DNA from: Chamaecyparis obtusa
Taxonomy: Eukaryota; Streptophyta; Pinopsida; Cupressales; Cupressaceae
Length of the DNA stretch: 64,000 bases
Assembly (NCBI GenBank): GCA_027943335.1
Contig: BSBK01006379.1
Location: 1-64,000, forward strand
Direction of reading: 5' to 3'
Positions 1 through 11,950 of the stretch are shown here, piece after piece; within the stretch, counting starts at the first letter, position 1, and each line of letters opens with the position of its first letter. Under the pieces are notes generated by a model. It did not search any database, was not told the origin of the DNA, and saw only the letters and a program-made list of their open reading frames with translations. The position numbers were made by a program, and so were the translations under genes.

Positions 1-3
1 ACA

Positions 4-960
4 TTAATCCATAATATATTTACCGTTGGCACCTAAATTGGCTAATGAGTCGGCTTCAGCATTACCCTCTCGGTATGTGTGTTTTACAAGAACCTCAAGG
101 AAGGACTCTAAGATAAGATTAATTTCTTCAATCTTAGAATTGATAATCCAATTGGGTTTGTTTTTAGTATGAATGCATTAATGATAATTTGAGAGTCACC
201 TTCAATAATTAACTTTAAAAAAATTATGTTTTTTGCAAATTTTGAGGCCTTCCAGAGTAGCTAGGCATTCTGCCATGTTATTCGTAGTAGGTTTGATGGG
301 GTGAGCATATTTAGTAATTGTTTCTCCCTTCCAGTTCCTAATGATCCCACCAATGCCTACAACCCCGGGGTTGCCCCTGGATGCCCCATCAAAGTTTAAC
401 TTGACCCAACCTTCATCGGGAGGGATCCAAGTGCAATTAGATCTATCTGATTTCGACTTAGTACCTCCTCTACCAAAAAGAGTCGGTATGTTCAAAGAGG
501 GCCATTTTAGTCTGATCTTGTTATCCCAGGATCTGAAGGAGTCTTCATAGCAACTAATATCAGAAAGTTTACTATTGATGATTTTTGTAATTGAAGCTTC
601 GATTTTATTAGTGATGCTTTTCAAATCTAGTTTCTGGTTTGTAAAAATCCTCCTATTGCGTTCCTTCCAAACTTCCCAAACTAAGATAGAGGGGGATATA
701 GTCCAAATGTCCTTATATAGATTGTCCTTTATAGAGAGCTGGCCAAGCTTTAAGAAGGCCTAACAGGTCTGAAGGAAGAGTAGACTTCCAATCAAGGGAC
801 TGATGTAACCAATTCCAGCAATTCTAGGTGAAGGTGCAATTCAGCAAAAGATGATCCACATCCTCTACCTGGCTCTTGCATAAGGGGCATCTTGACGAAC
901 CCTCAAAACCTATCTTATGAATCCTATCAGAAGTTAAGATTATGTCCTGCAAAGCACCCT
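4..960 (-). pseudogene. LINE ORF2 C-terminus: zinc-binding tail and RNase H
   Basis: Minus-strand translation around 830-910 gives a C-P-L-C followed by H-x4-C pattern, the zf-RVT tail seen in plant LINE ORF2. From 624 downward comes RNase H: NFDGASRGNP (first Asp), NMAECLAT (Glu), IEGDSQI (Asp) and NAEADSLAN (last Asp), so the four catalytic acids of the fold are all still encoded. They are not in one frame: the frame changes near 220 and again near 150, and the protein ends at a TAA at 4-6. A W-x-VWKERN-type linker precedes the RNase H. The domain would degrade the RNA of the cDNA hybrid; this copy is broken. Confidence 0.85.
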
Positions 961-2830
961 AGAGAAACATTCTAGCCTTAGGAAGGCAGGCTTTGTTCCA
1001 ACATAGATTAAGGGGAATGTCTAAATTATCCATGTTTTTCTCGTGAATTATAGTTTTGTAACCATCTTTTACTGAGTATTCCCCATTATTAGAACCAACC
1101 CATAAGAGGGTGTCTGATCTATTTTTGACAGTGATATTTTTGTCCTTTAAAATACTGAATAACTTTTGACTTTCTTGATTTGAAGGTAATCCACTTGAGG
1201 TTAAATTTAAAATCATAATCCTTGATTAATCGAATATAGTCCTTTAGGTATATCCTAATGTTGTTTTTGCATGTTTCTATGAAATTGGGTGAGAAGCCCT
1301 CCTTGTTAAGCGAGGGGAAGCCTGCCCAGGAATCTCCCAAAACAAAGCATGATCCCCAAGACCCACATCCCAAGTGAGATACTTGCTAATAATACCTATA
1401 GAGTCCTTAATGAAGTTCCAAATGTGCGAACCTTTAACATGAGATTGAGCCCTAAAGATATTGATGGGATCAACCTCTAGGATATATTTGTGGAGTAAAA
1501 TTGAAGCCCATTTAGTATTAGGTTCCTTAAAGAGTCTCCAGACAAGCTTTGCACCTAGGGCTCAATTTTTTCCACATTAGGTTCTTAATTCCCAAACCAC
1601 CCATAGAAATTGGTTTACACAAGTTATCCCATTTGATTAGGGCTAGTTTATTTTCCTCGGATGAACCTTGCCAATAAAATTCTCTCAACATCTTATCTAA
1701 GTCATGCTTAATATTGGTAGGGAGGGGGAGAATAGACATCTGATACGTTGGAATAGATGACAAAACTGATTTAATCATTATGGTTCTACCTAGCTTAGTA
1801 AGCCACTTTCCTTTCCAAGAGCTTTTCTTATCTTGAACCTTCGCTAGTACTTGTTGCCAAAGTTTGGAAGATTGTTGACCTTTATCTAAGTCTATACCTA
1901 GATATTTACATGAAAAGTGACCCGATTTATAACCGAGGGTATCACAAATTTTCTTTTCCAGATTAGGGGAAGTATTAATAAAGAATATCTCCAATTTTTG
2001 AGGGTTGACTTGTTGGCCTGAGGCCTTCATGTATAGGTTAAGGACATCTTTGAAGGCCTTAGCCTCTTGGCAGTTGGCAGATCCTAGGAGAATTGTATCA
2101 TCCGCAAATTGTTGATGTGTAATGTATGGAATATTGTCTGTGGCTTTTAAACCTATAATATTACCTTCTGACTATTTCTTTGTAATAGTTCTACCCAAGG
2201 CTTCTGCCATGATAACATAAAGGAAAGGTGACAGCAGGTCGCCTTGCCTGATGCCTCGAGATATACCAAAAAAAACCTTCTGGAGTACCATTAACGAGGA
2301 TAGAGATCTTGGGGGTAGATATACATTTGAAAATGAGATTGATCCATTGCTTGGAGAAGCCAAAATCTTCCAAGCATTTACATAGGAATCTCCAATCCAC
2401 CTTGTCATATGCCTTTTGGATATCAATTTTGATAAACATACTTGGTTCCTTGATCGCTTGTGTGGTATGAACTAGTTCTTGGGTAATGACAATGCCATCT
2501 AAGATTGACCTATTGGCTACAAAGCCCATCTGTTCTTCTGAGATTAAAATCGAGAGGAGAGTTTTAAGTCTATTCGCTAGACATTTTGATAGTATCTTGT
2601 AAATAGTGTTGCAGAGTGATATAGGACGAAAATCCCCTGGGTCAATACAATCATTTTTCTTGGGAATAAGAGAGAAAAAGGTATTGTTAATTTTTGATAG
2701 GATAGCACCAGATTTCCTGGTTGCTTCCACAACTTGCCAGATGTCGGTTCCCATAAAATGCCAGCATTTCTAGAAAAAACCCACCTAAAGCCATCTGGAC
2801 CTAGGGCTTTGTCTGGCTGCATTTAGAATA
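960..2830 (-). pseudogene. LINE ORF2 reverse transcriptase
   Basis: Fragments on the minus strand give the ordered motifs of a plant LINE reverse transcriptase: ALGPDGF near 2800, DFRPISLCNTIYKI near 2620, MFIKIDIQKAYDKVDW near 2420, GIRQGDLLSPFL near 2250 and the catalytic FADD near 2093-2110, followed by a thumb-like region with KLGRTIMIKSVLSSIP (1730-1810). The open stretches overlap in different frames (2577-2822, 2191-2754, 2172-2426, 1527-2030, 1119-1373), showing at least three frameshifts. It would prime cDNA synthesis at a nicked target, but cannot be made whole in this copy. Confidence 0.88.
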
Positions 2831-3155
2831 GGGCAGACTTGACTTCTTCCAAGGTGAATTTTTTGTTCATCATAATGTTATCCTCATCTAATATTAGCTT
2901 AGGTATAGCCTTAAGCATTTCATATTGGGCTTGAAGGTTAACCGCTTCTAAGTTATTAAGAAGAGAGTTGTAAAATTTTGTGATCTGGTCTGCGATGTCT
3001 TAGGGTCTTCCAAGAATGGATCCCTCTCATCTTTAATCTTGGATATCCTATTAATATTTCTTTTTAGGTTGGTTGATTTATGGAAGAATTTAGTGTTGTT
3101 ATCTCCTTCTTTCAGCCAAGTTTCCCTAGATTTCTGTTTCCAATATATTTATTCT

Positions 3156-4187
3156 TTAAGTAAAAACTACATTATATTTAGACATGAGTTCCTTTTCTTT
3201 TAGATACCTTGCTTCATTCATACCTTGGGCTATGACTAAGTTATTAAGATTCTCTATTTCCTGTTCGGTTTGAAGTTTTTCTTCGAAGATGTTGTTAAAT
3301 TTGTTCTTGTTCCATTCCAAGACTTTATTTTTAATAATTTTGAGTTTAGTAACTAAACTGTACATCTTGGATCCCTCAACTATCATTTGGTTCCACCATT
3401 GTTCTAGAAGGTTGATGAGTTCCTGATCCTGGAACCACATAAATTCAAATTTAAACAGGTTTCTACTGGGTTTACAATCTTCAGTAATTGTTAATCTAAT
3501 TGGGAAGTGATCCGATCTTGCATCTGGGAGAATCTCTGTGGTCAAAAGTTGGTCAAAATTATCCTCTTCTCCACAAAACATAAATCTATCTAGTTTTTCC
3601 ATGATATGGCTAAAGCCCGATCTTCTATTGTTCCAGGTAAAAGATCCATTAATGGTTTCAATATTAATTAAATTATTGTCTATGACCCATTGAGTGAAAT
3701 CTTTTTGGGATTGTGAGATGTACTTTGAACCACCAAATTTTTCATTGATGTTTAGTATAGCATTAAAATCTCCACCTAAGATGTGTGTCTCTCCTTTGTT
3801 TGATTGTAGTATGGATTGGACTTCCTGCCAAACCCTTCTTTTTTCTATATTTTGAATAGGTCCATAAATGTTGATCAAATTAAATTTTAGGTTTGACTTG
3901 AGGCTGCAGATCCTCAGGACCATCCAATTATTACTACTGGATAAGACTAAGGAAGAAACTTTCCGAGGGTCCCACAAGGCTGCTAGACCTCCTGATGCAC
4001 TAGCTACTGGTATAAATTCTAATTTCCATATGCCGAGTTTATTATTTAATTTCATGCTTTCATCAATATTTAATTTAGTTTCTTGTAAGATTATAATTTC
4101 TGAATCAAAGTTTTTTAGATATCTCTTAACGAGTCTTTGTTTTTTAGGAGCGTTTAAGCCCCTAACATTCCAAGAAGTTACTCTCAT
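3156..4187 (-). pseudogene. LINE ORF2 endonuclease (EEP/APE-like)
   Basis: The frame opens at an ATG at 4187-4185 giving MRVTSWNVRGLN, the canonical N-terminus of plant LINE ORF2. Motifs in order: SWNVRG (metal-site Asn), ILQETK (catalytic Glu), GGDFNAI (Asp/Asn pair), SFTWNN and SDHFPI near the C-terminus (catalytic Asp-His). All expected active-site residues of the exonuclease-endonuclease-phosphatase fold are visible. It would nick the target for target-primed reverse transcription. The start ATG overlaps the ORF1 stop as ATGA. This is the best preserved LINE domain, but it loses frame after about 3156 before reaching the reverse transcriptase. Confidence 0.88.
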
Positions 4188-6427
4188 TGCTCCATGGGAA
4201 GGCACTTCCCCTTCCTGTTGTTCAGAATGTCAGAGATCTTCCTTTGATTTTCAGCACCGCCTGCTAAGTTCCTAAGCTCTATGAAAGATTTCCTCCCTCT
4301 TTTCTTCTTAATCTTGTTGATTTTGGGGGAGGATAAGCCTTCCATATTGGTAGCTATTCCAAGTTGTCTATCTTCATTTGTGATACCAAATAAACCATCA
4401 ATGTTTTCTGTGATATTTTCTGCATTATCTCTAAAAAATGGAGAGGAGCCTGGGAAATCTATTTGAACTTCATCTATATACCCTCCTTCTAACTCGATGA
4501 GGGCATCTTCAGCATCTATGGTCTCTTGACCATAAGATTCTATCACCTTCTCCAAGTCTTTGCGAAGGGCTTTTTTAGGAGTTTCCATTTCTGTAAGTAT
4601 TGGTTCCTTATCTTTTTGATGGATCTCCATTGGAGCATCCTTATCTTCTCCAAAATTTTTGAGAGATAGAATCTCTCTTATTAAGACCTCCTTTTGATAT
4701 TTTAACTCTTCTTCATCACAAATTTCATTTATAAATAGGTCCATAAGTTCATCTGTTAGAGTCTTCCCTATATAATCTGTTATAATTTTAATTTCTCTGG
4801 TGCATTTTTCATCTTCAGAGGGTTTTACTTGTGGTGAGATATCTGGAGGATTAGTATTCTAGGAGTTTAGCAAGTTATCCTGTGTGCATAAAGGGTCCTT
4901 AACTGAATAGCTCATAGGATCGGGCTGAGCTACAGAGCCAAGGGGTTGTAGCCTTTCTATAATTTCTGGTTGGTTTTCCTTGCTTTTAGAATCCAGGATA
5001 TCTATTAACTGATCTGTTTTCAAAGATTCACAATTGCTGATTGTAGATGGTATGCTATGGGGGAAAACATTCTCCATAATAATTAATGGAGATGTCTCAG
5101 CAACCTGTACTTGGTTGCTAATAAACTTTGTATCCTTAGTAGGCTTACAAGGGGGTTCAGAAGTTTGTGGGTGGGATAGTACTTTTGTACTATTGTCCCC
5201 TAATTCAGTAATTGTGAAAACCCCTTTATCTGAGTGAAAATTAATGTTTACATCCAAGATTTTATTTAAGAGATTAGTTATTCTCTTAGGTTCCATAATA
5301 ACATCCGTATGATTATTTTTGAGATTAGATTCTAATAAATTTTCAATAGTAATTGGATTAATGATTATTGTATTAGAATTGAAACTTAGACACATATGAG
5401 GAATGAAATTCTGATGTATGTTCATCTTGACAATGATAGTTTTTTTTGTTTAGTTAGGTATAGTTTCACTAATTCTAATAAATTTACCTATTTTATTGCC
5501 TATAATACTAACAAAGTCTAAGCTTGAGAGTTCTATTGGTAAATTTCTAAGTGAAACCACTTTTTCTACCTCAAAATTTTCTAGATACAGTGGGTTGAAC
5601 AGAGGCCTCCAATTAGTAACAAAAAAGGATTCATGACTAAATTTTAGATTAAAGTTATCTAATATTTTCTTTTTAGTTTCTGATTTCTTGCAATCTATGA
5701 GAAAGAAAAAATCGATAAGGACAGTGATACTTACCTCGCTGGGGAGCATTTCTATCAGGGCTTCTGTGACGTCTAGAATGCTCGCTCCTATTCCTTTCCA
5801 TCGGACAATAATACCTGCATCTTCATAATATTTTTGATTTTTTGTTATAGATTTATCCTCTAGGGTTATTTTGTTAGAGTCATAGTTAGAAAAACTTTTA
5901 GCTTTATTGTGAACAAGAAAATGGTTACTATTCTACCTATGTGGCGGTGTGTAAATAGGGGAAGATACCTTTATTTGTAGATCCTTTGCCTCAATAGTAA
6001 TATGATTGGGATTATGCTTTAGATGCTTACCAGCCACTCACCGATGGGGAGGAGAGTAGTAATTGCCACTGTGTGGAAGAGACTTCAATTTAGGATGCTC
6101 AATATTCTCCCCGACCATGGCAGACCCTGATCGGGTATTTAGGGTTTTGACAAAGGAAGGGGGGATATGATCCGATACTAAACCAGTAAGAGTTGTGTGT
6201 TTGTGGCACTCATCCCTAAGATTTCCCTTCCCTCCCAAAACCCTATTGTGTTTATGTGGGGGAGAATATGAGCTATTTTTTGGGGCAACCTTCTTTATCC
6301 TTAGTGAATCAATGAATTTCTTAGAGGAATCACAACTCTCTCCAAGGTATGAGATCTTACCTTCTTTTTTCTTTTAACCTCTTGCCATTCATGCTCTTTC
6401 GGCCTTGCATTCTTGGGATCCACCTAG
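4184..6427 (-). pseudogene. LINE ORF1, central and C-terminal part (DUF4283-like)
   Basis: From 6238 to the stop at 4184-4186 one reading frame runs through, broken only by a few in-frame stops (near 6036, at 5450-5452 and 4859-4861), so it is clearly one ORF. Around 5800-5450 the frame reads VRWKGIGASILDVTEAL, then TNWRPLFNP and IGNKIGKFIRI, which match the style of the DUF4283/RRM-like nucleic-acid-binding domain of plant LINE ORF1. The remainder is acidic and low in recognisable domains. ORF1 proteins bind LINE RNA. The frame shifts once near 6360, upstream of which VDPKNARPKEHEW continues into the displaced N-terminal half at 23857. Confidence 0.75.
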
Positions 6428-6432
6428 GCCAC

Positions 6433-7304
6433 TAATGAAGGGTGCTCCCCTTAATACCACAAACACATAATAGAAATAGAGAAACAACAACAATAATATG
6501 CAAGAACAGAAAATTGGCTTCTTATTATCTCCACAAATGTGAAATTACAAACTTTCAGAATTACAATATGCAAAGCCGCATGGGCATTCCCTTACAATAT
6601 CTTATACAACAAAGCCTCGAATCAATACCCAAATCTACTACCCAGAACTATTCTGAACTGCCTAAGACAATAATACAACCTTCCTTATATAGGCAAATTC
6701 CACCGCCTGAGAAGGTTCCAAAAAATTTAGCCCTAAGGGCCGACCAAACTTAGAATTATTTTATTTTTTAATTTATTACATCAAAGTCAGCTCAAAATAA
6801 CTTTTGAAACCTGAACAAAAATTTTGAAGGAAAATTATTTTCCACCATTTCAGGTGACTCGACTTCCGAAGACCATAAGTCATCACCAGTTGACCTGATT
6901 GACTATTATAACCCCATTTCGGAAATGCCATGAAGCGCTCTACAGGCTTGACTGGCACAAATACTGTCCCCCAAATTTTCAACCTCATTCGGGGCCTCTA
7001 AAGCTTTCAAAACTAAGTTCAAAGTTTCTGTACCCTGCTGCCAATACCGAAAATCTTCAATATCTTCCAATATACACTTGATCTGGCAGTGAAACTTTAC
7101 TGGCAGACTTATATGACCAAAATGAACCTCCAAGAAAGAAATCAGATCATTCTGAGCACATACGAAAATTACCAAAAATAGTAACTTTTCATAAATAGTA
7201 GCTCTGCACAAAATAGCCCTTATTGAATATAAAAATAGAAATATATATATATTTTTTTTTGGGTGATGCAAGATTGCTCTTACACCCAGGATGCTCCTGC
7301 ATCA
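6433..7304 (-). repeat. LTR1 (3' LTR of copy A)
   Basis: 872 bp, on the minus strand running TGATGCAGG to CTTCATTA (other LTRs end CATCA, so the terminal CA is mutated here). A TATA-like element (CCTATATAAGG on the minus strand) lies at 6681-6693. A TA/T microsatellite near 7240-7260 differs in length among all four LTRs. The LTR resembles LTR2 more than LTR3/4 in the variable stretch near 6940-6990. Confidence 0.93.
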
Positions 7305-7342
7305 GACACCCAGGATAATTTGAGAAGTGACCCTGTCATGAC

Positions 7343-8807
7343 TCAGGTGTGCAGAGGAAAACTAAGACGGCTAACCTCCTCCTTTGTCAACCATGATGAA
7401 TCTTCAACAGGTCATCCTTTCCACTTGACCAGATATTCTTCATATGTCCTATTCCTTGTGCTTCTGCCAACACGACTGTCCAGTATATCTTTGAATCCTT
7501 AGTGTTTGAACTAGTTGCTGGAATACTCCACTGTGCTGCTGTGATCTCATCTTCAACACCTCCTTCATGATACTCTGTCAGATCTGAAATGTTAAACACT
7601 CGTTAAATATTTAGCTTAGTAGGAAATTCTACCTCATATGCATTTCCTGAATCATGTTTCTTCAGTATCCTACATGGTCCAAACTTCTTCATTTTCAACT
7701 TGTTATATGTACCAACTAGAAACCGCTCCTTCCGCAAATGAACCATGAATTAATCACCAACCTGAAATTCCTTATACCTCCTTTTCTCATCTGCCTTAGC
7801 CTTATACTGTGCATTCATCTTGGTAATATACTTCCTCACCTCCCCGTGGATGTTCTTCAAGTGTTCTACAAAATCTTCAGCTTCAGCACTACTTATTTCT
7901 CCTTTATCTATCTTCCTCAATTAAGATGCATTTCTTGGACTACTTCCATATACAATCTGGAATGGTGATTTACCAGTGCTCCTATTGACATAATTATTGT
8001 ATGCAAATTCCGCCTGTGGTAAAATCAAATCCCATCCTGTTGGCTTATCTCCAACCAAACATCTCAGCAAATTTCTTAAACTTCTATTCACCACCTTTGT
8101 CTGTCCATCAGTCTATGGATGATGTGATGAACTGAACTTTAAATTTGTCTTCAACTTCTTCCACAATGTCTGCTAGAAATATCCAATAAACTTAGTATCT
8201 CGATCTGAAACTATGCTCTTTGGCAAACCATGTAGTCTCACCACTTCTCGGAAAAACAATCCTACTACATGAACAGCATCATTAGTCTTCTTGTAGGGAA
8301 TGAAATGTGTCATCTTCAAAAATCTATCAACCACCACAAAAATTGAATCATGTCCCCATGGAGTTCTCGGTAAACCAAGAACAAAGTCCATACTGATATC
8401 CTCCCAAGGCTTCTCCGGTATAGGTAATGGCTGATACAATCTTATATTCTGCTTCACTCCTTTCGCCATCTGACATACTCTGCAACTCTGTACAAACTTC
8501 TTCACATCTTGCTGCAATTGTGGCCAATAATAATTCTCACCAACCAAAGCAAGGGTTTTATCATGACCAAAATGTCCAGCCAATCCTCCGCTATGCTTCT
8601 CCTTGATGAGATTCTCCCTCATAGAACGTTGTGGAATGCACAACTGACTCCCTCTGAATAGAATATCATCATGGATGATGAAATCCAACCATTTTGTCCT
8701 GTCTAGAGTAATAGGTTCTGTACAAGCTTTCCAAGCTTCACCAAAATTAGGATCCTCTGGATACAAATTCTTGAGTTCCTTGAACCCAACCACTTCAATC
8801 TGCATTT
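7343..8807 (-). pseudogene. Copy A integrase and chromodomain
   Basis: This is the integrase half of pol. The zinc-binding part ([18 protein letters not shown] ... CRVCQ) is intact. The core shows MDFVLGLPR (first Asp) and SDRDTKF (second Asp), but the third catalytic residue is replaced: TDGQTK where copy C has TDGQTE. Extra stops follow, near 8170, 8120 and 7920. The C-terminus retains [11 protein letters not shown] and a chromodomain-like end (EEYLVKWKG), with a TGA directly after WKG that is also present in B and C. Pol ends at a TGA at 7343-7345, conserved in all copies, 38 bp before the LTR. The enzyme would insert cDNA, with the chromodomain steering it to chromatin; this copy is inactive. 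Confidence 0.88.
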
Positions 8808-10395
8808 CTGTTAGCAATAGTTGCCTTCTACTAAGAGCATCTGCAACCCTATTAGACTTTCCACTCCTATGTTTCAAAACAAATGTATAACTCTGCAAAA
8901 ACTCAACCCATTTCAAATGCCTTTGATTCAATTTTCCTTGACTATTCGAATATTGCAAAGCTTATTGATCAGTATACCAAACAAACTCCTTAGCAAGTTG
9001 ATAATGTCTCCACTTCTTTAATGCCTGAACTATAGCATAAAATTCTTTATCATAAAGAGAATATTTCCTCTTGGGATCATTTAACTTCTCACTGAAATAA
9101 GCAACAGGTTTACCTTCTTAGCTCATAACAGCTCCTATTGCAGTACCACTAGCATCACAATCTACTTGAAACACCTTATTAAAATCTGGAAGTGCTAAAA
9201 TAGGTTGTTCTATAACTTTTTGTTTCAACAATTAAAAACTCTTTTCTGCCCCATTAGTCCACTTAAACTTTTTTCTATCCCCTCTCATTATTTCAGTCAA
9301 GGGTCCACAAATACTGCTAAAATTTCTAATAAACTTTCTGTAAAAGCTAGCCAAACCATGAAAAGATCTTACCTCAGTAGCACTCCTTGGAGTAGGCCAT
9401 TCAAGGATAGCCTGTACCTTCTCTAGGTCCATTTTTAGACCTTCTGCTGAAACTACAAATCCCAAATACACTAACTCTTTCTTCACAAAACTGCACTTCT
9501 TCAAATTAATCAACAATTTATCATCTCTCAACTTCTCAAACAACATACAAATATGCATCATATGTTCCTCCAACGTCTTGCTAAAAATCAAAATATCATC
9601 TAGGTAAACAATGACAAACTTACCCAGAAATTCTTTCAGAACCTCGTTCATGAGCCGCATGAATGTGCTCGGTGCATTGGTTAGCCCAAAAGGTATGACT
9701 AACCACTCATATAGTCATTCGTTTGTTTTGAAGGCAGTCTTCCATTCATCTCCTTCTCTGATCTGAATCTGGTGATATCCACTATTCAGATCTATCTTTG
9801 AGAAATACACAGCTCCACTCAAACAATCTATAATATCATCCATTCGCGGCAATGGAAACTTATACTTGATTGTGATCTTGTTTATTGCTCTGGAATCTGT
9901 ACACATCCTCCATTCTCCATTCTTCTTTGGTGCTAATACTGCTAGTACAGCACATGGACTCAGGCTCTCTCGAATCAATCCCTTCTATAACAACTCGTGT
10001 ACTTGTCTGTTCAACTCTTCACTATCTGCTAGTGTCATTCTGTGTGCTGCCTTGTTTGGCAAACTGGCTCCTAGAATCAAATCCATCTGATGATTGATCT
10101 TTCTTACAGGTGGTAATCCATCAGGTACATTATCAGATATAATATCCTAAAACTCATTCAACAAATCTGCAACCTCTACAGGTACATCCTCTACTTCTTC
10201 TTTACCAACTTTTGAAATTAAAGAAAAACATACATGCTCATGCCTCATACCATCTAGGAATTTTCTTCCATCAACAAATGTTATTCTGGCATTACCACAT
10301 ACCTTTTCTTCGGTCTCCTTCAATGGCTTTAGCTTATGTCGCACTCCATCCTTGTCAGGGAATAGGTATTCACATGACCATCGTGTACAACACAT
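8808..10395 (-). pseudogene. Copy A reverse transcriptase and RNase H
   Basis: Motifs in order: [36 protein letters not shown] at 9595-9606, then the RNase H tether [13 protein letters not shown] and SNRVADALS. An in-frame TGA follows FKTNE near 9714 (copy B has Gly there, copy C has the same TGA). A one-base deletion near 10345, relative to B and C, shifts the frame just upstream. Further stops lie at about 9115 and 8965. It would copy element RNA into DNA; here the frame is closed at several points. Confidence 0.9.
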
Positions 10396-11849
10396 CTATC
10401 AAACTGCCATGGTCTACCCAACAACATATGACATGCATCCATAGAGATGATATCGCATAGTACCTCATCTTGGTACCCGCCGATCTTGAACTTTACTAGG
10501 CACTATTCACTGACCATGACCTTGTGGTCATCCTGCACCCAGGCAATCCGATATGGATGTGGGTGTTTTTGTCTCTTGAGCTTCAACTTTGTCACCATCT
10601 CTTCTGACACCAAATTGTCAATGCTTCCACTATCAATAATCACATCACAACATTTACCCTCACACTTGCATCTAGTACAAAATAGGCTCCTCCTTTGTTC
10701 AGGTTCATTCTCGCCACTCAGCAAGACTCTTTTGTTAATTGGCATTTCTCCTCTTTCAGCATCTTCAGAATTTGATGATCTAGCATCTTCATCGACATGT
10801 GCAACTTTGGCCTGGCCTTCATTTCTCCTGTCTGTTCTGCCTTGGCGCTGAGGACATTCAAATGCCCTATGACCTTCTTCTCCACAGTGAAAACATGTTC
10901 CACAGAAGCCACCTCTTCCAGATCCTTGTCCTCTTCCTCTTCCTCTTTGTTCTCTATTATTCTGATCTTGGAAGTGATTGAAATTATTTCCTCGCTGATT
11001 CTGACTGCTACTGGTCTCATCTTTCTTTTTCAGATCTTCATTTCGGCCACCATATGATCGTCCACCAGATCGTCCACCGTGACCTCTTCCATTTTGTTTG
11101 CTCTCAAAATTCTTGTTCAACTTTTCCTCTACTTTTAGGGCAAAGTGGTATGCCTCTTCAATACTATTCATTCAAACCATATTTAGCTCCTCCTAAATGC
11201 TTGGCCTTAACCCATTAAGGTATCGGGCAACTTTCTCTTTATCAGCTTTTGCATGGCCTGTTCTGATGAGAAGTCGATAGAACTCATCTGTATACTCCTG
11301 AACAGATCTTCCAGCTTGCTTCAAACTCTGCATTTTCTTTAGTAGGTCAAGCTCATAATCAACAGGAATGAACTGTCGCTTCAATTTATCCACCATTTGA
11401 TCCCATCTCATGATTTTCTCCTTTCTCCTTCTATTTCGCTCCAACTGAATCTCTTGCCACCATATCTTCGCATGACCTTTCAGTCTGGCCTTCGCGAATT
11501 TGACCCTATCAGGATCCTCAACATCTTCATACTCAAAATATTCCTCACATTCATTGATCCAGTCGATCAATTCTTCTGGATTAAGATTTCCAGAAAATGT
11601 AGGAACCTCAATCTTAGGTCTTTTCCCAATCTTAGAAATGGCCTGAAAAAGTCTTTCTTCCTCCTGGTTCACAATTTTGACTTCTCCTTCTTGATATTCT
11701 TCTTCAGCTTCATCCTCGCTTTCATCTCTGACATTAAGATTCATTCCTCTATGAATCTCTTCTTGCAATGCTCACACTTGTCTCTGTAGCTCTCTAACCT
11801 CAGGTGTCACAGCATCAGCTCTTCCGCCACGTTCTCTTCGTGGAGGCAT
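10396..11849 (-). pseudogene. Copy A gag and protease
   Basis: Begins at an ATG at 11849 giving MPPRRERGGRA; the alternative upstream ATG used in B and C (MVRVSTR) is mutated in A. A capsid-like gag follows (FSGNLNPEELIDWINE, WWQEIQ, YTDEFYRL), then an Arg/Gly-rich stretch and a CCHC knuckle CFHCGEEGHRAFEC at 10854-10895. The protease has DSG at about 10626-10634 and LLGRPW downstream. Two stops lie around 11170-11193. Gag forms the particle and protease cuts the polyprotein. Gag and pol appear to share one frame, typical of many plant chromoviruses. Confidence 0.88.
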
Positions 11850-11936
11850 TTTTACGATGCGCGCTGAAACCCTAACCACGGTCCTGGTGCAAACTGCCTC
11901 ACAGTCGGCGATCTGTTTATACACTCAAGAACTCCT

Positions 11937-11948
11937 GCTCTGATACCA
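11937..11948 (-). other. Primer binding site, copy A
   Basis: TGGTATCAGAGC on the minus strand, two bases inside LTR2. It is complementary to the 3' end of plant initiator-methionine tRNA, the usual primer of chromoviruses. Confidence 0.93.
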
Positions 11949-11950
11949 CT

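Larger units (their letters stand above)
1..6432 (-). mobile_element. Plant LINE (L1-type with RNase H), 3' and central part
   Basis: This is the larger part of a non-LTR retrotransposon read on the minus strand: ORF1 (from 6432 leftward), then ORF2 with apurinic endonuclease, reverse transcriptase, zinc-binding tail and RNase H ending at position 4. The domain order and the presence of a plant-type RNase H at the ORF2 C-terminus fit plant L1-like LINEs. The 3' UTR and poly(A) tail lie outside the window to the left. Its 5' portion has been displaced to 23857-24452 by the chromovirus array inserted at 6432/6433. Several in-frame stops and frameshifts make it non-functional. Confidence 0.9.
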
